From the NCBI GenBank assembly GCA_910588125.1, contig CAJUPI010000003.1:62001-126000 (forward strand): a DNA stretch of 64,000 bases, written 5' to 3'. Of this stretch, positions 52,161-61,117 are shown piece by piece. Source of the stretch: an uncultured Lachnospiraceae bacterium. Its GTDB lineage: Bacteria > Bacillota > Clostridia > Lachnospirales > Lachnospiraceae. The notes beneath the pieces are model-generated. The model saw nothing but the letters and a program-made list of their open reading frames with translations, ran no database searches and had not been told where the DNA came from. A program made the position numbers and the translations under genes. Every line of letters begins with the position of its first letter. Within the stretch, counting starts at the first letter, position 1.

Positions 52161-53298
52161 ATGGTAGAGCTGGATCAATTTAAGTACACATTATCTACGT
52201 TTCAAAAACCATTAGTGGAAGTGAGGGATTCACTTTGACCTGGATAACAAGGTCAGACGAATTGATGAATTAGACAAATCCATGGAGGAGCCGAATTTCT
52301 GGAACGATGCGGAGCATGCAACCAAGTTGGTGCAGGAGGCAAAGAATCTGAAAGATACGGTGGAGATGTATCGGGGATTGGAGCAGGAGTATGAAGATAT
52401 CCAGGTGATGATTGAGATGGGGTATGAGGAAAATGATGCCTCGCTGATTCCTGAGATTGAGGAAATGCTTCATGAATTTGAGAGAAAGCTGGAGAAGCTG
52501 CGCATGGGTACGCTGCTCTCCGGAGAATATGACAGGTGCAATGCCATTTTGCGGCTGAATGCAGGGGCTGGTGGAACGGAATCCTGTGATTGGTGCAGCA
52601 TGCTGTATCGGATGTATTGCCGGTGGGCGGACAAGATGCAGTATAAGACCGAGGTGTTGGATTTTCTGGATGGCGATGAGGCAGGGATTAAATCCGTGAC
52701 GATTCAGATCAATGGCGAGAACGCTTTTGGTTATCTGAAATCTGAGCGAGGAGTACATCGCCTGGTACGCATCTCTCCCTTCAATGCGGCGGGCAAACGA
52801 CAGACTTCTTTCGTATCTTGTGATGTAATGCCGGACATTGAAGAAGATTTGGATGTAGAGATCAATCAGGAAGATCTGAGGATCGATACTTACCGTTCCA
52901 GCGGTGCCGGCGGCCAGCATATTAACAAGACTTCTTCGGCCGTGCGCATTACTCATATTCCGACAGGGATTGTGGTGCAATGCCAGAATGAACGTTCTCA
53001 GTTCCAGAACAAGGATAAGGCAATGCAAATGCTGAAGGCTAAGCTGTTTATGCTCAAACAGCAGGAAAATGCCGAAAAGCTTTCGGATATTCGCGGCGAT
53101 GTCAAAGAGATCGGCTGGGGAAATCAGATTCGCTCCTATGTATTGCAGCCGTATACGATGGTAAAAGATTTGCGGACAGGAGAAGAAACGGGCAATGTGA
53201 CGAATGTGCTGGATGGCGGCCTGGATGCTTTTATCAGCGCATATCTGAAATGGCTGAGCCTGGGATGTCCGGATCGGAAGGCATCCGCAGATGATTAA
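52161..53298 (+). CDS. prfB: Peptide chain release factor 2 with programmed +1 frameshift
   Basis: Two segments: 52161-52235 (25 codons, MVELDQFKYTLSTFQ...) read until CTT before an in-frame TGA at 52236-52238, then +1 to 52237-53298 (DLDNKVRRIDELDK...). Total about 378 residues. The GGQ motif (SSGAGGQHINKT) that triggers peptide release and the SPF stop-codon anticodon (RISPFN) are present. RF2 recognises UGA and UAA; low RF2 increases frameshifting, so the gene regulates itself. A simple ATG start at 52282 would lose the N-terminus. Confidence 0.95.
52224..52239 (+). promoter_or_regulatory. prfB autoregulatory +1 frameshift site
   Basis: AGGGA (52224-52228, Shine-Dalgarno-like stimulator), then the slippery CTT-TGA-C (52233-52239), the conserved bacterial RF2 arrangement. 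Confidence 0.9.
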
Positions 53299-53343
53299 AC
53301 AGGATTTTTTGATGAAGGCAAAAAGCAAGTGAGAAATATAGAG

Positions 53344-53417
53344 GATGTTGTAAAACAAGCCAGCAGCCGGATGAAGAATACCGGAAATGGTTGTTGGTTT
53401 GTTTTACGGCATTTTTT
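53344..53417 (+). terminator. Hairpin terminator after prfB, divergent family-1-like
   Basis: GTTGTAAAACAAGCCAGCAGCC (about 53347-53368) pairs with GGTTGTTGGTTTGTTTTAC (53389-53407), allowing G-U pairs, followed by GGCATTTTTTG. The end TGTTGTAAAACAAG resembles the family-1 terminus GTGTTGCAAAATAAG. It likely terminates prfB; the rest of this gap (53299-53562) holds only the pheB promoter. Confidence 0.6.
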
Positions 53418-53452
53418 GTTTACAAGTAAATAGAGGAGATATGAGAAAAGGC

Positions 53453-53481
53453 TTGCGCAATTCTCGTTTTTATGATACTAT
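53453..53481 (+). promoter_or_regulatory. Promoter for the ACT-domain gene and hom
   Basis: TTGCGC (53453-53458), 17 bp, TACTAT (53476-53481), about 80 bp before the ATG at 53563. Confidence 0.5.
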
Positions 53482-53562
53482 CTCCCTCATGAACACAAAT
53501 GTACATGTGATACGTACAGATTATTTTGGGCAACCGGGGACTTTAGCACAAGAGGGCATGTT

Positions 53563-54009
53563 ATGACAGAGGAAAAAACTAAATATTTTGTAGTAAAGCA
53601 AAAGGCAGTGCCAGAAGTGTTGCTGAAAGTCGTGGAGGCAAAAAAGCTTTTGGAATCCGAGCAGGTCATGACCGTGCAGGAGGCTGCCGAGCAGGTAGGG
53701 ATCAGCCGCAGTTCGTTTTATAAGTATAAGGATGATATTCTGCCTTTCTATGATAACACGAAGGGGAAGACCGTAACTTTCGTCATGCAAATGGATGATC
53801 GCCGGGGATTGTTATCGGATCTTTTGCATGTTGTGGCGATCTATCGGGCCAATATTTTGACGATTCACCAAAGTATTCCAGTCAATGGAGTGGCGACACT
53901 GACTCTGTCGGTGGAAGTAAAAGCAGATACGGGTAACGTATCTCAGATGGTGGAAGAAATGGAAGAACAGCAGGGGATCCATTATGTGAAGATTCTGGCA
54001 CGAGAGTAG
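53563..54009 (+). CDS. pheB: ACT-domain protein PheB (UPF0735)
   Basis: 148 residues. N-terminal helix-turn-helix-like part (MTVQEAAEQVGISRSSFYKYKDDI) and a C-terminal ACT domain (VTFVMQMDDRRGLLSDLLHVVAIYRANILTIHQ, residues about 70-102) that binds amino acids. The family is named PheB after Bacillus; a regulatory role in aspartate-family or phenylalanine metabolism is presumed. It precedes homoserine dehydrogenase by 40 bp, the usual Firmicute arrangement. Confidence 0.88.
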   Translation: MTEEKTKYFVVKQKAVPEVLLKVVEAKKLLESEQVMTVQEAAEQVGISRSSFYKYKDDILPFYDNTKGKTVTFVMQMDDRRGLLSDLLHVVAIYRANILTIHQSIPVNGVATLTLSVEVKADTGNVSQMVEEMEEQQGIHYVKILARE

Positions 54010-54049
54010 GGAAAAGCCCTAAGATAAAAGAGGAATGAGGAGAGCGATT

Positions 54050-55297
54050 ATGATGTATGCAGCAATTATGGGATATGGCACTATTGGTTCTGGCGTGGCG
54101 GAGATTCTGGTAAACTACCGGGACAGGATTGCCCGCAGTGCCGGCCAGGAGATTGAACTGAAATATGTGTTGGATTTGCGGGAATTCCCGGACAGTCCGG
54201 TGGCGGATCGAGTGATTCATGATTTCAAAACCATTGAAGAAGACGAGCAGATAAAGCTGGTAGTAGAGACTATGGGCGGTCTAAAACCAGCTTATTCGTT
54301 TGTCAAAGCATGCTTAAGTGCCGGCAAGCATGTGATTACTTCCAATAAGGCGTTAGTAGCGGCCCATGGGACAGAGCTTTTGCAGATTGCCCGGGAGAAG
54401 AATGTAAATTTCTTTTTTGAGGCCAGCGTGGGAGGTGGAATCCCGATTATCCGTACGTTGTACCGTTGTCTGACGGGTGAGAAGATAAAAGAGATTACCG
54501 GAATTTTAAATGGTACGACGAATTTCATTTTGACTAAAATGGACAGGGAAGGAGCTTCCTTTGATGAGGTTTTGCGGGAGGCGCAAGAGCTGGGGTATGC
54601 GGAGCGAAATCCGGAGGCGGATGTTGAAGGACATGACACTTGCCGCAAGATCGCAATTCTGACAGCGATGATGACGGGCAAAGAAGTAAACTATGAAGAT
54701 ATTCACACAGAAGGCATTACTCAAATTACCGATGTGGATTTTCGCTATGCGAAGGAGATGGGGACATCGGTGAAGCTTTTGGGAACCAGCCGTATGGTAG
54801 ATGAAAAGGTTTATGCAAAAGTGGCCCCGGTAATGATCGGTAGAGAGCATCCCCTATACGCGGTCAGCGGTGTATATAATGGAATTCTGGTAAAAAGTGA
54901 TATGCTGGGCACCTCGATGTATTATGGCAGCGGGGCAGGCAAGCTTCCCACAGCCAGTGCGGTGGTGGCAGATTTGATCGAAGCGGTGCAGAATGAAAAA
55001 ACCAATGTGCCGATTGGCTGGGGAGCCGGGCGGCAGGAGATTGCAGACAATAAAGCCAGCGAAAGCCGTTATTTTATCCGTGTTGCCGGAGATGCAAAAG
55101 AAAAAGCCGGGTTGGTACAAGAGGCATTCGGAGAGGTGCAGACGTTGGTGCTGGAGGGTATGGATGAATTTTCTGTTCTCACTAAGAAGATGAGCGAAGA
55201 AGAATTTACAAGACGGGCAATCGTACTGGACAGCGGATGCCAGAGAAAAGGTGAGAATGGAATCCGGCAGATAATTCGTGCAGAGTTGGAGGATTAG
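54050..55297 (+). CDS. hom: Homoserine dehydrogenase
   Basis: 415 residues. NAD(P)-binding GYGTIGSGVAEIL, ETMGGLKPAYSFVKACLSAGKHVITSNK, the catalytic block GILNGTTNFILTKM and the aspartate-semialdehyde region EADVEGHDTCRKIAILTA. A C-terminal ACT-like regulatory part (about 345-415) is present. It reduces aspartate semialdehyde to homoserine for threonine and methionine. Start at 54050 after GAGGAG. Confidence 0.96.
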   Translation: MMYAAIMGYGTIGSGVAEILVNYRDRIARSAGQEIELKYVLDLREFPDSPVADRVIHDFKTIEEDEQIKLVVETMGGLKPAYSFVKACLSAGKHVITSNKALVAAHGTELLQIAREKNVNFFFEASVGGGIPIIRTLYRCLTGEKIKEITGILNGTTNFILTKMDREGASFDEVLREAQELGYAERNPEADVEGHDTCRKIAILTAMMTGKEVNYEDIHTEGITQITDVDFRYAKEMGTSVKLLGTSRMVDEKVYAKVAPVMIGREHPLYAVSGVYNGILVKSDMLGTSMYYGSGAGKLPTASAVVADLIEAVQNEKTNVPIGWGAGRQEIADNKASESRYFIRVAGDAKEKAGLVQEAFGEVQTLVLEGMDEFSVLTKKMSEEEFTRRAIVLDSGCQRKGENGIRQIIRAELED

Positions 55298-55300
55298 ATC

Positions 55301-55621
55301 ATGCTTTCTTTGCCTTGCCTGTTTCATGCCATGACCGGATTGTACTGTCCGGGTTGTGGCGGTACGAGGGCATTTCGATATCTGTTGCAGGGAGATTGGC
55401 TTGAGAGCTTTCGATATCATCCGTTGATGCCTTATATAGCATTGGTGGCCAGCCTGGAGATGATGACGTTTCTGGTGGCAAAGACCAGCGGCAGAAATTG
55501 CTTTTATTTGGGACATGAGAAGTTTTTTCTTTATGTAGCAGTGGGGATTGTGGCAGTGAACTTTTTGGTCAAGAATTATTTGCTGATTTGGTGCGGGGTG
55601 GATCTGCTGGCACTGCCATGA
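55301..55621 (+). CDS. DUF2752 small membrane protein
   Basis: 106 residues with two hydrophobic segments and the DUF2752 signature CPGCGGTRAFRYLLQGD. Function unknown; the family is widespread in Clostridia and Bacteroidetes. It begins three bases after the hom stop, with GGAGG eight bases upstream. Its last codons (CTG CCA TGA) coincide with the CCATG of a family-2 element, so the natural C-terminus may have been changed by the insertion. Confidence 0.82.
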   Translation: MLSLPCLFHAMTGLYCPGCGGTRAFRYLLQGDWLESFRYHPLMPYIALVASLEMMTFLVAKTSGRNCFYLGHEKFFLYVAVGIVAVNFLVKNYLLIWCGVDLLALP

Positions 55622-55703
55622 GAAAAGGAGCGGGAAGTGGCCGGAAATAGTCTGCCGCTTTTTCCAGGGATGAGTATTCTCAGAGCTAAGCTTAATGACA
55701 TTG
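55614..55703 (+). repeat. Family-2 element, internally deleted copy c
   Basis: CCATGAGAAAAGGAGCGGGAAG followed by GCCGGAAATAGTCTGCCGCTTTTTCC matches the family-2 left arm, then jumps directly to the right flank GATGAGTATTCTCAGAGCTAAGCTTAATGACATTG. The left flank before CCATGG and the whole right arm are missing. Confidence 0.75.
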
Positions 55704-55729
55704 GAGCGTAGCAAAAATAATGTCAATAA

Positions 55730-55896
55730 GGGCATTGCAAAATAAACCGCCTGCCAGTTCGCTATCCTGTGTTCGGATGGTTCACGTACACAGTCTGCTT
55801 TTAACGGACAAAGTCCGCCAATATCAGATAGTATGTTTGTGAACAGCCGAACACAAGATAGGAAAACTGACGGGCGGTTTGTTTTGCAACACACTC
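55730..55896. repeat. Family-1 long hairpin element, copy C (full length), between convergent genes
   Basis: Ends GGGCATTGCAAAATAAA and TTTGTTTTGCAACACAC; the variable stem CCGCCTGCCAGTT pairs with AACTGACGGGCGG; inner GTTCACG../..TTTGTGAAC and the GGAC-AAA-GTCC tip as in copies A and B. TCAATA occurs on both sides (55723-55728, 55895-55900), a possible short target duplication. Confidence 0.85.
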
Positions 55897-55912
55897 AATA
55901 GCATCCTCTTTT

Positions 55913-56260
55913 TTACTTGACGGTGAAAGAATTCAGCATATCTTGATAATGTCTCATGATTTCACGATGCATGGCTACATAGTTAGGATCGTCGAACATT
56001 CGTATAGTCAATATATAAAAAGCCAAAAATACAAAACTGCTGAGAATTCCGCATATTCCCATGATGGTTCCGGCTATGGCAGGTCCGGTCATCGGTTGTC
56101 TGTTTTTGGAAAAGTAGGCGGCCATCAATGCGGATGCTCCCAGAAATAGCTGCATGGGGGGCGATACGCAGGCAAAGAGGGCAAAGATGCCGACGGTCAG
56201 GCTGAAAAAGGCAAACGGGTTGGTTTTTTTATCTGGTGGTTGGATATGGTTTTGTTCCAT
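55913..56260 (-). CDS. DUF4190-like small membrane protein
   Basis: 115 residues. A Pro/Lys-rich N-terminus is followed by FAFFSLTVGIFALFACV and a second hydrophobic segment (GPAIAGTIMGICGILSSFVFLAFYILTI, residues about 58-85), the DUF4190 layout. Function unknown. Start at 56260 follows GGAGG. It is convergent with the DUF2752 gene. Confidence 0.72.
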   Translation of the reverse strand: MEQNHIQPPDKKTNPFAFFSLTVGIFALFACVSPPMQLFLGASALMAAYFSKNRQPMTGPAIAGTIMGICGILSSFVFLAFYILTIRMFDDPNYVAMHREIMRHYQDMLNSFTVK

Positions 56261-56311
56261 AAATATTCCTCCGAAAGTATACGCTTTTTGTTTCTCATTG
56301 CTCACCTGGAT

Positions 56312-56340
56312 ATGATACCACGAATTGTGCTGATTCACAA
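56312..56340 (-). promoter_or_regulatory. Promoter for the DUF4190-like gene
   Basis: On the minus strand TTGTGA (56340-56335), 17 bp, TATCAT (56317-56312). Confidence 0.55.
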
Positions 56341-56445
56341 GAGGGGAGCTGAAGGAGTAAACGATTTTCCATTGCGCTTGCATAACGCCTCAATATGAAT
56401 TATAATGTACAGACGGAAAACAAGAAATGTGAGGAAAATCAAAGC

Positions 56446-58587
56446 ATGGATATTATAAAGGTACTACAGGATGAATTGCAGATCCGATATCAACAGGCAG
56501 AGGCAGCAGTGAAGCTGATTGATGAAGGAAATACGATCCCTTTTATTGCCCGTTACCGCAAAGAAGCAACCGGTGCGCTGGATGATGAGGTATTGCGGAA
56601 TCTGGACGAGAGGCTTCGGTATCTGAGAAATCTAGAGGAGAAAAAGGAGCAGGTGATCACTTCGATCCGGGAACAGGAGAAGCTGACGCCTGAGTTGGAG
56701 GCGCAGATTCGGGCGGCCATGACTCAGGTGGCAGTGGATGACCTTTACCGCCCCTACCGCCCCAAACGCCGGACTCGTGCTATGATTGCCAAGGAGAAAG
56801 GGCTCGAACCGCTGGCTGACATGATCGCATTGCAGCAATTGAAGGAGCCGGCAGAAAAAGTGGCCGAAGATTATGTGTCGGAGGAAAAGGGAGTGGCTTC
56901 GGCGGCAGAGGCGGTGAGCGGTGCAAAGGATATCCTGGCCGAGAGGATTTCCGATAATGCACAATACCGCACTTATATTCGCAAGGTGACCGTAGAAGAG
57001 GGGATGATTACTTCCGCAGCCAAGGATGAGAAGGAACCATCGGTCTATGAAATGTACTACAACTATACCGAGCCGGTCAGACGATGTGCCGGCCACCGGG
57101 TTTTGGCGCTGAACCGGGGGGAAAAGGAAAAAATGCTGACCGTAAAGGTGGAAGCACCGGAGGAAGCCATCCTGCGCTATTTAGAAAAGCAGATGATTAC
57201 CTGTGATAATCCATATACTACGCCGATTCTAAAAGAGGTGGCGGCAGACAGCTACAACCGTCTGATAGCGCCGGCGATAGAGAGAGAGGTGCGAGGCGAA
57301 CTGACGGAGAAAGCGGAGGCTGGCGCGATCAAGGTGTTCGGTAAGAATTTAGAGCAGCTTTTGATGCAGCCGCCGATTGCAGGAAGGGTGGTGCTGGGCT
57401 GGGATCCGGCTTTTCGTACTGGCTGCAAGCTGGCCGTGGTCGATGAAACAGGCAAAGTTCTGGATACGACAGTGATCTACCCGACGGCGCCCCAGAACAA
57501 GGTGGAGGCATCCAAGGAGACTCTGAAAAAACTGATTAAAAAATATCATGTTTCCCTGATCTCTGTGGGCAATGGCACAGCATCCCGGGAGTCAGAGATG
57601 ATCATTGTGGAGTTGTTAAAGGAGCTTTCTGAGCCGGTGCAGTATGTGATTGTCAATGAAGCGGGAGCCTCCGTGTACTCGGCCAGCAAGCTGGCTACAG
57701 AGGAGTTCCCCAATTTTGATGTGGGGCAGCGAAGCGCGGCTTCCATTGCCCGCCGTCTTCAGGATCCGTTGGCAGAGCTGGTCAAGATCGATCCCAAGTC
57801 CATTGGGGTAGGGCAGTATCAGCATGATATGAATCAGAAGAATCTCAGCGAGGCGCTTCAGGGCGTGGTGGAAGATTGCGTGAATAAGGTCGGGGTGGAT
57901 CTGAATACAGCTTCGGCATCGTTGTTGGAATATATTTCGGGAATCACAAAGGCAATAGCCAAAAATATTGTCTCCTATCGGGAGGAAAACGGGGCATTTA
58001 CCGATCGAAAGCAGCTTTTAAAAGTGGCAAAGCTGGGACCGAAGGCATATGAACAATGTGCCGGATTTATGCGGATAACCGACGGTAAAAATCCTCTGGA
58101 TGGAACATCCGTACATCCGGAGAGCTATGGGGCGGCTCTGGCACTATTGGAAAAGCTGGGCTTTGCGCCGCAGGATATTACCAGAGGCGGCCTTAAGGGA
58201 TTGGGAAAAAGGATTCATGATTATAAGAAGATGGCAGCAGAGCTGGATGTGGGAGATATGACTTTGCGGGATATTGTGAAGGAGCTTGAGAAGCCGGCCC
58301 GTGATCCGCGTGAGGAGATGCCAAAGCCAATTTTACGCACAGATGTATTGGAGATGAAAGATCTGACTCCGGGGATGATTCTTAAAGGTACGGTGCGCAA
58401 TGTTATTGATTTTGGCGCATTTGTGGATATCGGAGTCCACCAGGATGGCCTGGTGCATATTTCTCAGATTTCGGATAAATATATTAAGCACCCTATGGAA
58501 GCGGTAAGTGTAGGCGATATCGTGGAAGTGAAGGTGATAAGTGTAGATCTGGCGAAAAAACGGATTGCGTTGACGATGAAGATCTAG
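56446..58587 (+). CDS. tex: Tex-family RNA-binding transcription accessory protein
   Basis: 713 residues. N-terminal Tex domain (GNTIPFIARYRKEATGALDDE), YqgF-like RNase H fold (VVLGWDPAFRTGCKLAVVDE), helix-hairpin-helix region (VDLNTASASLLEYISGI) and a C-terminal S1 domain (GMILKGTVRNVIDFGAFVDIGVHQDGLVHISQ, residues about 640-671). Tex binds nucleic acids and affects transcription; its exact role is unsettled. Start at 56446 is preferred over an in-frame ATG 51 bp upstream lacking a ribosome site. Its TAG stop lies inside the next hairpin. Confidence 0.95.
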   Translation: MDIIKVLQDELQIRYQQAEAAVKLIDEGNTIPFIARYRKEATGALDDEVLRNLDERLRYLRNLEEKKEQVITSIREQEKLTPELEAQIRAAMTQVAVDDLYRPYRPKRRTRAMIAKEKGLEPLADMIALQQLKEPAEKVAEDYVSEEKGVASAAEAVSGAKDILAERISDNAQYRTYIRKVTVEEGMITSAAKDEKEPSVYEMYYNYTEPVRRCAGHRVLALNRGEKEKMLTVKVEAPEEAILRYLEKQMITCDNPYTTPILKEVAADSYNRLIAPAIEREVRGELTEKAEAGAIKVFGKNLEQLLMQPPIAGRVVLGWDPAFRTGCKLAVVDETGKVLDTTVIYPTAPQNKVEASKETLKKLIKKYHVSLISVGNGTASRESEMIIVELLKELSEPVQYVIVNEAGASVYSASKLATEEFPNFDVGQRSAASIARRLQDPLAELVKIDPKSIGVGQYQHDMNQKNLSEALQGVVEDCVNKVGVDLNTASASLLEYISGITKAIAKNIVSYREENGAFTDRKQLLKVAKLGPKAYEQCAGFMRITDGKNPLDGTSVHPESYGAALALLEKLGFAPQDITRGGLKGLGKRIHDYKKMAAELDVGDMTLRDIVKELEKPARDPREEMPKPILRTDVLEMKDLTPGMILKGTVRNVIDFGAFVDIGVHQDGLVHISQISDKYIKHPMEAVSVGDIVEVKVISVDLAKKRIALTMKI

Positions 58588-58748
58588 TACATTGTTGCAT
58601 TAATTTTGAAGTAATCCGTGCTTGATGTTTGCGTCAGTGTAAGGCGGAGGAAGGAGGCGATGCGGTGGCATCGTTGACTGACGACAACGCAGCAATGGCG
58701 TAAACAGTGAGTGCTGATTACTCGAGAATTAATGCATCGATGTACTAG
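58584..58748. repeat. Family-3 long hairpin after tex
   Basis: CTAGTACA (58584-58591) pairs with TGTACTAG (58741-58748); TTGCATTAATT with AATTAATGCAT; GTAATC..GTGCT with GTGCTGATTAC; GTTTGCG with CGTAAAC. The tip holds GTCAGT/ACTGAC and GCGATGC-GGTG-GCATCGT, with a purine-rich bulge (58640-58657). Only one copy is in the window. Confidence 0.75.
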
Positions 58749-58789
58749 TACAGATAACTGCTGGATTCGGGAAAGGAATAAAAAGCCAA

Positions 58790-59290
58790 ATGAAGAAAGA
58801 AATGAAGTTTGAGGTAAAGCTGACGGCAAAGGAGCTATGGCAGTTTTCCATGTATCATGCCAATGCCGGTTTCACCGGGCTGTTTAACCTGATATTTACT
58901 GTGGCAGCACTGTTTTTGCTGGTGTTCCGGTGGGGAGAGTTGACGGCGGCGTATCGCCTTTTGTTAGTTGGCTGTGTGTTGATTTTTACGGTGCTGCAGC
59001 CGTTGCTTCTTTATGGAAAGGTGCGCAAACAGGCGAAGGCTCCCGTCATGGCAGAGCCGATGTATCTGACCTTTCGGGAGGAAGGGCTGGAAGTGGAACA
59101 AAACGGACAAAATGCGGTGTTTACCTGGGAACAGATGGGACGTATGGACAAAAAGCCGACGATGTCAGTTCTATATATGGATCGGGTGCATGCCTATTTG
59201 CTGCCGAAGGCTGTGCTGGGAGAACAGGAAACGGAATTTTATGAAATGGTGAAGACGCACTTGCCGAAAGAACGGCGGAAGGGATTTTAA
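58790..59290 (+). CDS. YcxB-like membrane protein
   Basis: 166 residues. An N-terminal segment KFEVKLTAKELWQFSMYHA, two transmembrane helices (about 32-50 and 58-75) and a cytoplasmic beta-rich tail (YLTFREEGLEVEQNGQNAVFTWEQMGRM) match the YcxB-type domain. Function unknown. It directly precedes tsaE (16 bp) and may share a transcript. Confidence 0.72.
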   Translation: MKKEMKFEVKLTAKELWQFSMYHANAGFTGLFNLIFTVAALFLLVFRWGELTAAYRLLLVGCVLIFTVLQPLLLYGKVRKQAKAPVMAEPMYLTFREEGLEVEQNGQNAVFTWEQMGRMDKKPTMSVLYMDRVHAYLLPKAVLGEQETEFYEMVKTHLPKERRKGF

Positions 59291-59306
59291 GCGAGGGGAA
59301 GGAGCT

Positions 59307-59756
59307 ATGTCGGAACAAAAAAGGACAGGAAGCAGGATTGTTCAGGAAACAATGGCACCTCAGGATACCTATGAGCTGGGAAAACGCTTAGGTAAGAAAG
59401 CGCAGCCGGGGCAGATCTATTGTCTGGACGGGGAACTGGGGGTAGGGAAAACCGTATTTGCGCAGGGATTCGCTGCGGGCCTAGGAATTTCCGAGCCGGT
59501 CAACAGTCCGACTTTTACCATTTTGCAGCAATATGAGGAAGGGCGTTTGCCACTGTACCATTTTGATGTATATCGGATTGGAGATGTGGAGGAGATGGAC
59601 GAGATTGGTTATGAGGACTGCTTTTATGGAGACGGGGTATGCTTGATCGAATGGTCGCAGCTGATTGCGGAGATTCTGCCAGAAGATGTTATTCGGGTGC
59701 GGATTGAGAAGGAGCCGGAGAGGGCTTTTGAGTACCGAAGAATAACGATAGAATAA
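59307..59756 (+). CDS. tsaE: tRNA threonylcarbamoyladenosine ATPase TsaE
   Basis: 149 residues. Walker A GELGVGKT, NSPTFTILQQYE and the YHFDVYRI..EEMDEIGYEDCF block are diagnostic. TsaE is the ATPase of the TsaBDE complex that transfers the threonylcarbamoyl group to A37 of tRNAs reading ANN codons. tsaB and rimI follow in the same direction; tsaD is at 62621. Confidence 0.95.
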   Translation: MSEQKRTGSRIVQETMAPQDTYELGKRLGKKAQPGQIYCLDGELGVGKTVFAQGFAAGLGISEPVNSPTFTILQQYEEGRLPLYHFDVYRIGDVEEMDEIGYEDCFYGDGVCLIEWSQLIAEILPEDVIRVRIEKEPERAFEYRRITIE

Positions 59757-59821
59757 TCGGATGGATAACCGGGCTACAGGGGCAGGTATGTCCGAAGAAA
59801 GCGAAAGGGATAGGGGCTGTT

Positions 59822-60628
59822 ATGAAAATATTGGGAATTGAGAGTTCGTCTATGGTGGCTTCAGTGGCACTGGTTACGGAAGGAATTACAATGGCAGAAT
59901 ATACGGTGAATTTTAAAAAGACGCATTCTCAGACATTGCTTCCCATGATTGACGAGGTGATGCGGATGCTGGAATTTGAATTGTCTGAGGTAGATGCGAT
60001 TGCGGTGTCCGGGGGGCCGGGATCTTTTACCGGCCTGCGTATCGGTTCGGCAACGGCGAAAGGACTGGGGCTGGCGTTGGATAAGCCGTTGATACATGTG
60101 CCAACGCTGGATGCGATGGCCTATGGCTTGTTCGGAGTGACATCACTTGTCTGTCCGATGATGGATGCCCGTAGAAACCAGGTGTATACAGGATTGTATC
60201 GCTGTGAAAATCATCTGGAAGTGCTTATGCCATCGTGTTCTGCAGATATCGGAGAGCTGGCAGAATTGCTGAATGAGCGGGGGGAGCCGGTGATTTTTCT
60301 GGGGGATGGCGTGCCGGTTCATCAGGCGTTTTTGTGTGAACATCTGAAGGTTTCCTGTCAATTTGCGCCGGTTCATCTCAACCGGCAGCGGGCAGCAGCA
60401 GTGGCGGCTTTGGGGACAATCCTTCTGAAGGAAGGGAAGACTGAGACAGCGATGGAGCACAGGCCAAATTATTTAAAAAAGGCACAGGCGGAGAGGGAAC
60501 TGGAAGAAGCTAAGCGGCAGGGAAAAGTGAAGGAGCTGGCGGCCGGACATAGTGTCGGAACCGGGGAAAAGGAATCGGCGTATCAGGCGGGAGGGCAGCG
60601 TATGGCTGAGCAGGGAGTACGCCGATGA
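59822..60628 (+). CDS. tsaB: tRNA threonylcarbamoyladenosine protein TsaB
   Basis: 268 residues. ILGIESSSMVASVAL, SGGPGSFTGLRIGSATAKGL and the HRPNYLKKAQAE tail mark TsaB, the inactive partner of TsaD. The C-terminal 30 residues are a charged and Gly-rich extension beyond the usual length. It overlaps rimI by four bases. Confidence 0.94.
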   Translation: MKILGIESSSMVASVALVTEGITMAEYTVNFKKTHSQTLLPMIDEVMRMLEFELSEVDAIAVSGGPGSFTGLRIGSATAKGLGLALDKPLIHVPTLDAMAYGLFGVTSLVCPMMDARRNQVYTGLYRCENHLEVLMPSCSADIGELAELLNERGEPVIFLGDGVPVHQAFLCEHLKVSCQFAPVHLNRQRAAAVAALGTILLKEGKTETAMEHRPNYLKKAQAERELEEAKRQGKVKELAAGHSVGTGEKESAYQAGGQRMAEQGVRR

Positions 60629-61068
60629 TCCGCCGGATGAGTCCCTGCGATTTGGAACAGGTGGCGGATTTGGAGAGAATTTGCTTTGCAGAGAGTTGGT
60701 CTTATTCGCTCTTGGAAGCCGGAATCCACAGCCCGTATGATGTGTATTTTGTCTGGGAACAGGAAACGAGGATTTTGGGCTACTGTTGCTTGCGGCTGCT
60801 GGCAGGAGAGGGAGAGATTCAGCGGATTGCCGTGCTGCCGGAATACCGCCGTCTGGGCGTGGGGAGAAAAATGATGGAAGCGATGGTAAACTATGCTATG
60901 GCAGCGCGGGCATATGCGGTCAGCCTGGAGGTTCGAGAGAGCAATGCGGCAGCCCAAAGACTCTATGAATCCTTTGGTTTTGCAGCAGAAGCGGTACGCA
61001 AGGGGTATTACCATACTCCGGTGGAGGATGCGATCATAATGTGGAGGCGAGGACCTGGAAGAGTCTGA
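60625..61068 (+). CDS. rimI: Ribosomal protein S18-alanine N-acetyltransferase RimI
   Basis: 147 residues. GNAT fold: IRRMSPCDLEQVADLER, GEIQRIAVLPEYRRLGVGRKMMEAM (acetyl-CoA loop RRLGVG) and SLEVRESNAAAQRLYESFGF. It acetylates the N-terminus of ribosomal protein S18, possibly with wider substrates. Overlap with tsaB is the standard arrangement. Confidence 0.93.
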   Translation: MIRRMSPCDLEQVADLERICFAESWSYSLLEAGIHSPYDVYFVWEQETRILGYCCLRLLAGEGEIQRIAVLPEYRRLGVGRKMMEAMVNYAMAARAYAVSLEVRESNAAAQRLYESFGFAAEAVRKGYYHTPVEDAIIMWRRGPGRV

Positions 61069-61085
61069 TATACAACATTTTCCAC

Positions 61086-61114
61086 TTAAAAATTGAATCA
61101 TTTTGTCTTATAAT
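61086..61114 (+). promoter_or_regulatory. Possible promoter upstream of the rimI terminator
   Basis: TTAAAA (61086-61091), 17 bp, TATAAT (61109-61114). The -10 is perfect, the -35 weak. A terminator hairpin begins four bases later. Confidence 0.4.
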
Positions 61115-61117
61115 GTA

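Noticed and set aside
52282..53298. prfB starting at the ATG at 52282
   Set aside because: It would lack the N-terminal domain; the canonical CTT-TGA-C frameshift site and coding upstream show the true start at 52161.
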